Origin: JAADDG01 sp964450755
GTDB taxonomy: Bacteria; Campylobacterota; Campylobacteria; Campylobacterales; JAADDG01
DNA: 13,542 bases
Reading direction: 5' to 3'
Assembly (NCBI GenBank): GCA_964450755.1
Contig: CAYVDJ010000107.1
Span: 1 to 13,542 of the forward strand
Translations under genes and position numbers: made by a program
Part shown: positions 1-6,099 of the stretch, in pieces
Layout of the letters: every line of letters starts with the position of its first letter
Position numbering within the stretch: position 1 is the first letter of the stretch
The notes under the pieces: model-generated
Seen by the model: the letters and a program-made list of their open reading frames with translations, nothing else
Databases searched by the model: none
Told to the model about the DNA's origin: nothing

Positions 1-25
1 GAAGGTGTTAGATAACCGTGATTGA
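1..25 (+). CDS. Possible 3' tail of the preceding gene (napB expected)
   Basis: The window opens a few bases before napF, so these bases probably hold the end of the gene upstream. Two frames are possible. One reads E-G-V-R and stops at TAA 13-15. The other reads K-V-L-D-N-R-D and stops at TGA 23-25, overlapping the napF GTG start. The third frame is closed by TAG at 9-11. In Campylobacterota with the order napAGHBFLD the neighbour would be napB, the dihaem cytochrome subunit, but four to seven residues cannot identify it. Confidence 0.3.
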
Positions 26-530
26 CAAGGGTAGAAGAGGGCTTTTCAAAGCCCTCAACCCTCTTTCCAAAGATGATAAAAAAGAGGTTTTTATAAGACC
101 TCCCTACAATGACAATATCTCTCTTTTTCACAATGAGTGTCCTGTATGTGAAGATAAACCCTGTGTTGCTTCTTGTGAAGAAGAGATTATAAAAATAGAT
201 AAAGAAGGTATTCCTTATCTTGATTTTTCAAAAGGAGGGTGCACATTTTGTGATGAGTGTGCAAAAATCTGTCCCAAAGAAGTGCTTGGTCTTGAAAACG
301 GTTCTGAAAAAATAAAAGCTGTTGCCGATATAAGTGTAATCTCTTGTATGGCATGGCATAAAAGTATCTGCTACTCCTGTAAAGATGTTTGTTTGGATGA
401 TGCTATCGGGTTTACGGGTCTTTTTAATCCGGAGGTAGAGAGCGATAAATGTACGGGTTGCGGTTTTTGTTATAATGTCTGCCCTACTAATGCTATAATA
501 ATAAAGAGTATTTATGAAAGCGAGGATTAA
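18..530 (+). CDS. napF: NapF, four-cluster-type ferredoxin of the periplasmic nitrate reductase operon
   Basis: This is a cytoplasmic polyferredoxin that in the nap system is linked to maturation or electron supply for the catalytic subunit NapA before Tat export. Sixteen cysteines fall into four sets: C41/44/49/53, C75/78/81/85, C110/118/121/125 and C145/148/151/155. The second and fourth are classical CxxCxxCxxxCP sets. The third has the unusual C-x7-CxxCxxxC spacing that I also recall in E. coli NapF. The N-terminus has the RRGLF element typical of NapF, and the length of 170 residues fits the family. There is no signal peptide or membrane segment. Translation starts at GTG, with GAAGG at 1-5 as a somewhat distant ribosome binding site; no other start keeps the N-terminal motif. 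The stop codon directly abuts the napL ATG. Its place before napL and napD supports the name. Confidence 0.93.
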   Translation: MIDKGRRGLFKALNPLSKDDKKEVFIRPPYNDNISLFHNECPVCEDKPCVASCEEEIIKIDKEGIPYLDFSKGGCTFCDECAKICPKEVLGLENGSEKIKAVADISVISCMAWHKSICYSCKDVCLDDAIGFTGLFNPEVESDKCTGCGFCYNVCPTNAIIIKSIYESED

Positions 531-1490
531 ATGATGAAAAAGATTTTATTGTTATGTTTTTCCATATTGCTTTTATCTGCTAAAAGTATAACTTATCAGT
601 ATGAGCTAAATGCTACGGCAAATGTAACAGGAATGGTTAGCAAAGGTGATATTATTTATGCAGGTACGGATGTTGGGGTTATTGATGTAATTAACTGGAA
701 AGATAAAAAGAGGATTGATAAGGTAGAACTTCCTAAAATTCATGATTTTATGGGAGATTTGATGGGACCAAAAATTATTTCCATCGATATTAGTGATGAC
801 GGAAAGAAAATACTTTTTTTGGCTCAGGCAGAAGGCGGAAGTAATCATCTTTATATTTATGAAAACAAGAAAATCAACAAAGTTATAGATAAAAAAGATG
901 TCTCTATTTTGATGAGTAAAGCCAGTTTTGTATCTGATGACAAGGTAGTGATAGTATCTTTAAGCAGTGAAATTGTTTTGTATGATCTTAAAAATAAAAA
1001 AGAGTTGTATCATAAACAGCTTAGTGAATCATCTTTTGGAGATTTTACTTTTAATGAAGATAAAAGCAAGGTGGCTGTCGGTTGTGAATCGGGAGAGATA
1101 TTCATCGTAGAGACTAAAAGCGGTAAGATTTTAAAAGTTTTAAATGGTGCCAATAAAGACAAAGTTATGAAGCTCTCTTTTAAGAAAGGAAAAATTTTAA
1201 GTGGCGGACAGGATAGACAGGCAGGTATATATAATGTTCAAAAGGGGAGTTTTGATGTTATAAAATCAAACTTTTTAGTATATACCGTAGCTTTGAGTCC
1301 CGATGCCAAAATGGCAGCTTTTTGTTATGATGAAGATAATGATATAGCCATTTTCGGTACGGATGATTTAAGTATGAAATATCTGTTAAAGGGTGCGAAA
1401 TCAACTCTTAATACAATATTGTATATAGATAAAAATACTCTTATCAGTTCAAGTGATGATAATTTTATATTAGTATGGAAAATAGATTAA
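531..1490 (+). CDS. napL: NapL, secreted WD40-like beta-propeller accessory protein
   Basis: NapL is an accessory protein of the nap operon found in Campylobacterota; its biochemical role is not established. Residues 1 to about 18 form a Sec-type signal peptide (two lysines, then a leucine-rich stretch ending near SAKS), so the mature protein should be periplasmic. C9 lies inside the hydrophobic core and does not form a lipobox. After the signal I count seven repeats of about 35-40 residues, near 31-65, 80-118, 129-163, 170-204, 211-245, 250-287 and 291-319. They show strand patterns such as LSPDAKMAAF and a final LVWKID resembling a WD blade end. Seven blades would close a propeller. The gene begins directly after the napF stop with GAGGA upstream; the second ATG at 534 is an equally possible start. 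The name rests on family and context, and the blade count is my reading. Confidence 0.88.
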   Translation: MMKKILLLCFSILLLSAKSITYQYELNATANVTGMVSKGDIIYAGTDVGVIDVINWKDKKRIDKVELPKIHDFMGDLMGPKIISIDISDDGKKILFLAQAEGGSNHLYIYENKKINKVIDKKDVSILMSKASFVSDDKVVIVSLSSEIVLYDLKNKKELYHKQLSESSFGDFTFNEDKSKVAVGCESGEIFIVETKSGKILKVLNGANKDKVMKLSFKKGKILSGGQDRQAGIYNVQKGSFDVIKSNFLVYTVALSPDAKMAAFCYDEDNDIAIFGTDDLSMKYLLKGAKSTLNTILYIDKNTLISSSDDNFILVWKID

Positions 1491-1503
1491 AGGAGTTATA
1501 AAA

Positions 1504-1857
1504 ATGAATGTATCTAGTATCGTTGTTCAGGTATTGCCTAAATATGTGGATGAGGTTGTAGAAGAGTTGAAGAAAAGTGATCTTTGTGATTATCATCTGC
1601 ATGACAAAGAAAAAGGCAAGATTATAATAACGATAGAGGGGGAAGATGTCTCTGAAGAGATAGGTAAGCTAAAAAAGATCCAGACATTTCCTCATGTTAT
1701 TTCCGCCGAGATGATGATGAGTTATTCTGAAGATGAATTGGAAAGAGAAAAGGAAAAAATAGAGATGAAAGATCCTGTTCCCGCAATGTTGAATGATCCA
1801 AATATAAAAGCCGAAGATATAGTTTATCAAGGCGATCTCAGAAAAAAAGATTTATAA
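1504..1857 (+). CDS. napD: NapD, chaperone of the NapA signal peptide
   Basis: NapD is a small cytoplasmic protein with a ferredoxin-like fold that binds the twin-arginine signal peptide of NapA, preventing export before the molybdenum and Fe-S cofactors are in place. The opening NVSSIVVQVLPKY is the typical first strand of the family, and the beta-alpha-beta pattern continues to about residue 75 (KIIITIEG, then FPHVISAEMMMSY). At 117 residues it is longer than E. coli NapD, which has under 90. The extra C-terminal part from about 78 is charged and contains DPVPAMLNDPNIKAEDIVYQ, apparently a lineage-specific tail. A strong AAAGGAG (1489-1495) overlaps the napL stop and fixes the start. It is the last gene of the operon, followed by a terminator hairpin. 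Confidence 0.9.
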   Translation: MNVSSIVVQVLPKYVDEVVEELKKSDLCDYHLHDKEKGKIIITIEGEDVSEEIGKLKKIQTFPHVISAEMMMSYSEDELEREKEKIEMKDPVPAMLNDPNIKAEDIVYQGDLRKKDL

Positions 1858-1860
1858 GCA

Positions 1861-1897
1861 GTCATAATCTTCGGTTTCACCGGAGATTATGATTTTA
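1861..1897 (+). terminator. Rho-independent terminator of the nap operon
   Basis: An inverted repeat pairs 1863-1874 (CATAATCTTCGG) with 1880-1891 (CCGGAGATTATG): 12 base pairs including one G-U wobble, with a five-base loop. One further T-A pair extends the stem at 1862/1892. ATTTTATA follows, a short T-rich run. It begins 3 bases after the napD stop, as expected for the end of an operon. The interrupted T-tract makes its strength uncertain. Confidence 0.75.
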
Positions 1898-1991
1898 TAC
1901 CTTTATGAGAGCCGACTTATCTTGTTTATCGTTAATGGCTACAGCTTAGTTTGATTTTTTACTGCTTAATCCTCATTAAATATAAAAATTG

Positions 1992-1997
1992 TATAAT
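1992..1997 (+). promoter_or_regulatory. Sigma70-type -10 box for the iscU-like/ferritin-like/psd unit
   Basis: A perfect TATAAT lies 27 bases before the ATG at 2024. Upstream is T/A-rich sequence (a T-run at 1955-1960, A-rich 1977-1988) without a clear TTGACA, as is usual for sigma70 promoters in Campylobacterota, which rely on the -10 box and T-rich periodicity. Transcription would start near 2004. The ribosome binding site AAGGGAG sits at 2013-2019, 4 bases before the start codon. Confidence 0.6.
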
Positions 1998-2023
1998 TGC
2001 TTTAGAATTTTCAAGGGAGCAAA

Positions 2024-2479
2024 ATGTCCAATATTCAAGAACTTAAAGATGAATATATAGATCACATGATGAATCCGAGAAACTATGGTAAACTTCCGGT
2101 TTATGACGGTAAAGGGATAGGGAAAAATCCCTATAATAACGAGTTGGTGGAAGTTTATATACAGGTTGCGGAAGATAGTATCATAAAAAATATAACATTT
2201 CAGGCTATCGGTTGTATGAGTACGGTGGTAGGCGGTTCTATTTTTACCGATATGGTTAAAAATGAGACTGTAACCGAGGCTGTATCGGCGGCGGAGGAGT
2301 TTTTGAAAAAGCTTGTCAATGCTCCGGCAGAGGATAGAGCCTGTGGAGAGATGGTGGCAAAAGCTTTTTTGGCGGCTGTTAAAAATCATGAAAACAAAAA
2401 AGAGGGTAAAAATGAGGATGAACATACTCTTTTTATCAGTGAAAATTGTATAACGGAACTAAAAAATGAAACCGAGTGA
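2024..2479 (+). CDS. IscU/NifU-N-like iron-sulfur scaffold homologue lacking the first ligand cysteine
   Basis: The protein belongs to the IscU/NifU N-terminal family, whose members assemble [2Fe-2S] clusters on three conserved cysteines using sulfur from a cysteine desulfurase. The family pattern is clear: DHMMNPRNYG at 13-22, GKNP followed by LVEVYIQV at 33-48, IGCMS at 62-66 and DRACGEM at 104-110. C64 and C107 match the second and third ligands. At the first site, normally PxCGD, the sequence reads PYNNE (37-40 region), so the cysteine is Asn and the assisting Asp is Glu. Residues 121-151 form a charged tail with an additional cysteine, C142. It is probably not a standard scaffold; it may be a carrier, a regulator or a degenerate paralogue. 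The end overlaps the next gene by 14 bases. Family membership is secure; function is not. Confidence 0.82.
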   Translation: MSNIQELKDEYIDHMMNPRNYGKLPVYDGKGIGKNPYNNELVEVYIQVAEDSIIKNITFQAIGCMSTVVGGSIFTDMVKNETVTEAVSAAEEFLKKLVNAPAEDRACGEMVAKAFLAAVKNHENKKEGKNEDEHTLFISENCITELKNETE

Positions 2480-3314
2480 AATATTTAGAAAGAAACATGA
2501 ACTTTGGCTCAGTATATTATTTGGAGCTTTCAGCATTGAAAATGAAAAAATTTATAATCTTCTTTATGATTTTTCCATGATAGAATTTAGACATCTAAAA
2601 TGGTTCGGACAAAAGCTTGTAGATGAAAATATCGATGTCAATTTTGACAGGGGTGAGATGAACTATAAGGCAGAAAGTAATTTTGAACTTATAAAACAGT
2701 TGATTGCAAATATAGATGCCGTAAAAGAGATGTATGAGACGGAGGGAGATCCTCTTTTTAGAAGATTTATTACAGATGAAAATTATTTTATAACAAAACT
2801 CTATCTTCTTTTGCAGGATGAAGGAAATAACGGTGAGATAAGAGCGTTTGACAAATCGAGGAAACTTGAAAATATAGAACTTGACAGTGAACAGACAGAT
2901 GCATTGACTCTCTTTTTGTTTGAGGAGGGATATAAAGAGTATGAGTTGATTTTGGTTTATATGTATGTTAATTTTTATACAGAGGATAAAGAACTTTCAA
3001 ACATTTTTATTGATCTGATAGATGAGTCAATGTTTCATCTGAAAAGTTTTGCAAGAATGATGGCAAAAATGGGACTTTTGAGTATCCCGAGAGTTGTAAT
3101 GGAGAGAATCTATAAATTTACAGATTTGGAAAAGTTTTTGATAGATGGTATAGAAGAGGAGGAAAAGGCAAAAATAGAGTGTAAAAAGCTCTCAGATGCT
3201 ATTTCAAATGAAGAATTGAGTCGCTTTTTTGATTTTATCAATTATCAGGAAAATTACCATATAGAGCTTATGAAAAGAGCTTTGATGAAATCCAAAGGTG
3301 GCGCAGGTGCTTGA
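2466..3314 (+). CDS. Unnamed all-helical protein with ferritin-like ExxH motifs
   Basis: I do not recognise a named family. The 282-residue sequence is acidic and almost wholly helical, with no signal peptide or membrane segment, so it should be cytoplasmic. Motifs resemble ferritin-like diiron helices: E40-x2-H43 in IEFRHLKWFG, E187-x3-H191 in DESMFHLKSF, a glutamate cluster at 230-233, and E262-x2-H265 in QENYHIELMK. Residues about 146-276 could form a four-helix bundle, with a second, less complete bundle at 13-119. It starts inside the iscU-like gene (overlap 2466-2479) and overlaps psd by 17 bases, suggesting coupled translation. The neighbouring Fe-S scaffold homologue makes an iron-handling or metal-bound role attractive, but that is inference, and the helices might instead be purely structural. 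The C-terminal GGAGA is disordered-looking. Confidence 0.6.
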   Translation: MKPSEIFRKKHELWLSILFGAFSIENEKIYNLLYDFSMIEFRHLKWFGQKLVDENIDVNFDRGEMNYKAESNFELIKQLIANIDAVKEMYETEGDPLFRRFITDENYFITKLYLLLQDEGNNGEIRAFDKSRKLENIELDSEQTDALTLFLFEEGYKEYELILVYMYVNFYTEDKELSNIFIDLIDESMFHLKSFARMMAKMGLLSIPRVVMERIYKFTDLEKFLIDGIEEEEKAKIECKKLSDAISNEELSRFFDFINYQENYHIELMKRALMKSKGGAGA

Positions 3315-4131
3315 TATAGCTTTGTCAAATCTGATTTCCATGGCATTTGGAAAATTTGCATCCACTCCCTTTCCTCCAGCCGTTCAAAATATCATAAACA
3401 GCTCTTATGTAAAAATAATGGGACTTGATATGAGTGAGTTTGAGCCGCCGGAGTCTTATAAAACTTTAAATGCTCTTTTTACAAGAAAACTGAAAAAAGA
3501 GAGAGATTTTTCAAAAGATGAGACAACTCTCATCTCTCCGTGTGATGCGTTTGTAACAGAGTGTGGAAAAGCTGTAAGAAACAGAGCATTGCAGATAAAA
3601 GGTTTTTCCTATAAGATAGATGAACTTTTGACAAAATATGTAAGTGATGAGCAGAAAAAGAAACTTTATGGCAGTGAATATATAAATCTCTATCTCTCTC
3701 CCAAAGATTACCATCGTTATCATGCACCGACGGATATGAGAGTCAAAAAAGCCATCTATGTTCCCGGTGCTTTATACCCTGTAAATTTCACCTATTTAAA
3801 CAGAATAGTCGATCTTTTTATCAAAAACGAAAGAGTTGTTTTGGAGTGTGAAGACAGTAAAAAGAGAACTTTTTTTATGGTTTTTGTAGGGGCACTTAAT
3901 GTCGGAAAGATGGTGTTTGATTTTGACAGCACTATACAGACAAATGCAAATATAAAAGAGATGAAAGTTTACAGATATAATGATGTGTTTTTAAAAAAAG
4001 GGGATGAGATCGGATACTTTATGATGGGTTCTACCGTTGTTATGTTTTTTGAAAAAGGCATGTTCAACCTCTCTGTCTCAAAAGATATTCATCTGAAATT
4101 CGGCGATGTGATAGGAAATCTGAATATTTGA
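3298..4131 (+). CDS. psd: Phosphatidylserine decarboxylase proenzyme
   Basis: Psd converts phosphatidylserine to phosphatidylethanolamine at the inner membrane. The proenzyme cleaves itself at a GS bond, and the new N-terminal serine becomes the pyruvoyl cofactor. The processing motif is MGSTVV at 243-248, with cleavage expected between G244 and S245, giving a long beta and a short alpha chain. The autoprocessing triad appears complete: D83 in SPCDAF, H142 in YHRYHAP and S245. H139 in the same motif is also conserved. The 277-residue length is normal. The start is uncertain. GTG 3298 gives this frame, but the in-frame GTG at 3307 lies about 8 bases after AAAGG (3294-3298), a better ribosome binding site position. 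The gene overlaps the preceding one by 17 bases and converges on dusB, with seven bases between stops. Confidence 0.93.
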   Translation: MAQVLDIALSNLISMAFGKFASTPFPPAVQNIINSSYVKIMGLDMSEFEPPESYKTLNALFTRKLKKERDFSKDETTLISPCDAFVTECGKAVRNRALQIKGFSYKIDELLTKYVSDEQKKKLYGSEYINLYLSPKDYHRYHAPTDMRVKKAIYVPGALYPVNFTYLNRIVDLFIKNERVVLECEDSKKRTFFMVFVGALNVGKMVFDFDSTIQTNANIKEMKVYRYNDVFLKKGDEIGYFMMGSTVVMFFEKGMFNLSVSKDIHLKFGDVIGNLNI

Positions 4132-4137
4132 TTTCTT
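4113..4137 (+). terminator. Weak hairpin at the psd/dusB convergence
   Basis: AGGAAATC (4113-4120) can pair with GATTTCTT (4130-4137), eight pairs including one G-U, around a nine-base loop. It spans the psd stop codon and lies between two convergent stops 7 bases apart, so it could act in either direction. No proper T-run follows on either strand, and the stem is AT-rich, so this is only a candidate. Confidence 0.25.
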
Positions 4138-4138
4138 G

Positions 4139-5086
4139 TTACTGTTTTGATGATGAAAAAAAGGTTATAATCTCCCTCTCAACTTCTTTAAAATCATCAA
4201 TCCTGTTTATCTTGTCTCTGAAAGATGAGGCATTGTCAAGACCTTTGGAGTAGGTGTGCAGATGTTTTCTGAAAATCCTTATACCAAGATCACCGTAAAA
4301 TTCTACGATACTGTAAAAGTGTTCCAAAACAATCTCTAAAATTTTATCTTTTTGTAGATTTTCTATCGAATTTTTTATCTGATAAAAGATCCACGGATTT
4401 CCTACCGCGCCTCTTCCTATCATGATACCTTCACAGCCGGTATGTTTTAGAACAAATCGGGCGGTTTTTAGATCTTTGATATCTCCGTTGGCGATAACCG
4501 GTATCGATACGCTCTCTTTTGCCTCTTTTATAGCATCATAGTCAACTTCTGCTCTGTATCCTCCTGCTCTTGTTCTGCCGTGGATTGTTATAAAATCGGC
4601 ACCTGCATTTTCACACACTTTTGCTATTTGGGTCGGAATCTTTTCACTGAAACCGAGTCTTGTTTTGACACTCGTATATCTTTTGGCAGAATATTTTTTG
4701 ATAGTCTCTATAAGTGTTTGCATCAGCGGAAGGTCTTTTAAAAGTGCGCTTCCGGCATTTTGACCTACAACCTTTGCAACCGGACATCCGCAGTTTAGAT
4801 CTATACCGGCTATCCCTTCCATATCATTTAGCATCAAAACAGCCTCTTTGATTACTTCCGGATCGCTTCCGGCTATCTGTACTATATATGGATTTTCATT
4901 TTGGGCTTTTTTTAACATCCTGAAAGTTTTGGAAGAGTTTCTGATAAGTGCATTGGCACTTATCATTTCGCTGAAAGTAAGATCTGCTCCGAATTTTTTT
5001 ACTACTTTTCTAAAAGGAAGATCGGTAAAACCGGCAAGAGGGGCAAGAGCCGCCACCGGTTTGGAAAAATCAATCAAACTTTTCAA
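4139..5086 (-). CDS. dusB: tRNA-dihydrouridine synthase, DusB/NifR3 type
   Basis: This FMN enzyme reduces uridine to dihydrouridine in tRNA using NADPH. The TIM-barrel motifs run in order: APLAGFTDLPFR at 15-26, IVQIAGSDP at 68-76, LNCGCPV at 97-103 with the catalytic cysteine C101, QNAGSALL at 109-116, TIHGRTR at 167-173, IANGDI at 198-203 and IGRGAVGNPWIF at 223-234 for FMN phosphate. A C-terminal helical domain follows, giving 315 residues, normal for the family. The start codon is TTG. It lies three bases after the stop of the upstream membrane protein and in the same reading frame. No good ribosome binding site is visible, so translation probably depends on the upstream gene. An in-frame TTG at 5077 is an alternative. 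DusB is preferred over DusA or DusC by the NifR3-like motif set and neighbourhood, but specificity cannot be proved by reading. Confidence 0.9.
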   Translation of the reverse strand: MKSLIDFSKPVAALAPLAGFTDLPFRKVVKKFGADLTFSEMISANALIRNSSKTFRMLKKAQNENPYIVQIAGSDPEVIKEAVLMLNDMEGIAGIDLNCGCPVAKVVGQNAGSALLKDLPLMQTLIETIKKYSAKRYTSVKTRLGFSEKIPTQIAKVCENAGADFITIHGRTRAGGYRAEVDYDAIKEAKESVSIPVIANGDIKDLKTARFVLKHTGCEGIMIGRGAVGNPWIFYQIKNSIENLQKDKILEIVLEHFYSIVEFYGDLGIRIFRKHLHTYSKGLDNASSFRDKINRIDDFKEVEREIITFFSSSKQ

Positions 5087-5089
5087 TTC

Positions 5090-6097
5090 TTATATAAACA
5101 TCTCTATATCAAAATTTTTGCCGTTATCTCTTAAAAAGAGAAGATGTTTAAATTTTACATACTCATCAAGTGCGGAATTTTGAAGGATCTCTCTTACTTT
5201 ATCGATCATCTGAAGTTCAAAAAGGATAAAGAGATATGCATCACTTGCCTTTGGAAACTCATTGAAGAGTCTTTCAAAAAGAAACATCAAAGCATCGGGG
5301 TTCATTTTCGGTTTTAATTTTTTGGCAAGTTCTATAAAGTCCTCTTTGCCAAAATCAAGACCTTTGATCATCTCAACGATCTCATCATTTGTCAATTTAA
5401 GTTCATTTTTTTCATTTTTATATCTGTCCATTATGATCTCAAAAGCCTTTGTGTCTATTTTATATCCGTATTTTTTAAGTTGATCATAAGGTGCGTATGT
5501 TGCTATGGCATAAAATGCCTTTTTACAGATAGGTTCATCTTTTTTGTCTCCGCAGTTTTTAAGGATACCGTCTGCGTGCAGTTTATCTTTGGCAAGTTTG
5601 TTTTCAAAGTTTTGGATAACCAAAGGATTATCTTTTGGAAGTCTGTATTTTGAGAGATCTGCAACTTCTCCTCTGTCTAATTTCTCTTTTAGATCCAATA
5701 TCTCCTGAACATCCTCATTTGGTACTTTTTTAGCCCGTTTTTTAGGATCGATATTGAAAACATTCAAGATAGCTCCCGGCAGTTTTAACCATTCTGACCT
5801 AAACTGAACATTGTTGTCAAGTCCCAAAAGCACATTTTTAGTTGCTCTTATAAAATTTTTATGCCCTTTTTTTAAAGCTCTTTTTTTGGTAAAGTCAATG
5901 GCTCCGTAAAACATCATATGAAGAAGAGTAAAAAGATAGAGTATCAAAGCCGGTACTATAACCCATACGGCAACAGGCAAAGTTACATTGATACCGAAAA
6001 AATCGAGTGAATATCTTCCACCCTCAAAGCTAAATACATAAATACCTATAATCAGGATTAGTAAAAGAGCAAATACCAAATATTTTTTTAGTCCCAT
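5090..6097 (-). CDS. Membrane-anchored hypothetical protein with two N-terminal TM segments
   Basis: I do not know a function for this protein. From the chosen ATG at 6097 it has 335 residues. Hydrophobic segments at about 5-22 and 40-64 flank a short loop, so both termini probably lie in the cytoplasm, with a large soluble domain from about 68 onward. That domain starts very basic (FTKKRALKKGHK) and continues as charged helices with C180 and C189 the only cysteines I see. The start is chosen because AAGGAA (6103-6108) lies five bases before it and MGLKKYLVFALLL makes a proper first TM. A longer frame back to 6202 would overlap dksA by 100 bases with no signal for it. It begins two bases after dksA and ends three before dusB. 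I recall a protein at the same place in Campylobacter, which suggests a conserved but undescribed cell-envelope or RNA-related role. Confidence 0.8.
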   Translation of the reverse strand: MGLKKYLVFALLLILIIGIYVFSFEGGRYSLDFFGINVTLPVAVWVIVPALILYLFTLLHMMFYGAIDFTKKRALKKGHKNFIRATKNVLLGLDNNVQFRSEWLKLPGAILNVFNIDPKKRAKKVPNEDVQEILDLKEKLDRGEVADLSKYRLPKDNPLVIQNFENKLAKDKLHADGILKNCGDKKDEPICKKAFYAIATYAPYDQLKKYGYKIDTKAFEIIMDRYKNEKNELKLTNDEIVEMIKGLDFGKEDFIELAKKLKPKMNPDALMFLFERLFNEFPKASDAYLFILFELQMIDKVREILQNSALDEYVKFKHLLFLRDNGKNFDIEMFI

Positions 6098-6099
6098 AG

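Noticed and set aside
1905..1949. 14-codon frame between napD and the iscU-like gene
   Set aside because: No ribosome binding site precedes its ATG, it lies directly after a terminator, and such length is expected by chance.
1976..2425. 149-codon - strand frame opposite the iscU-like gene
   Set aside because: It is an antisense shadow of a gene with clear family motifs; its product has no recognisable domain and low-complexity F/I/Y-rich composition.
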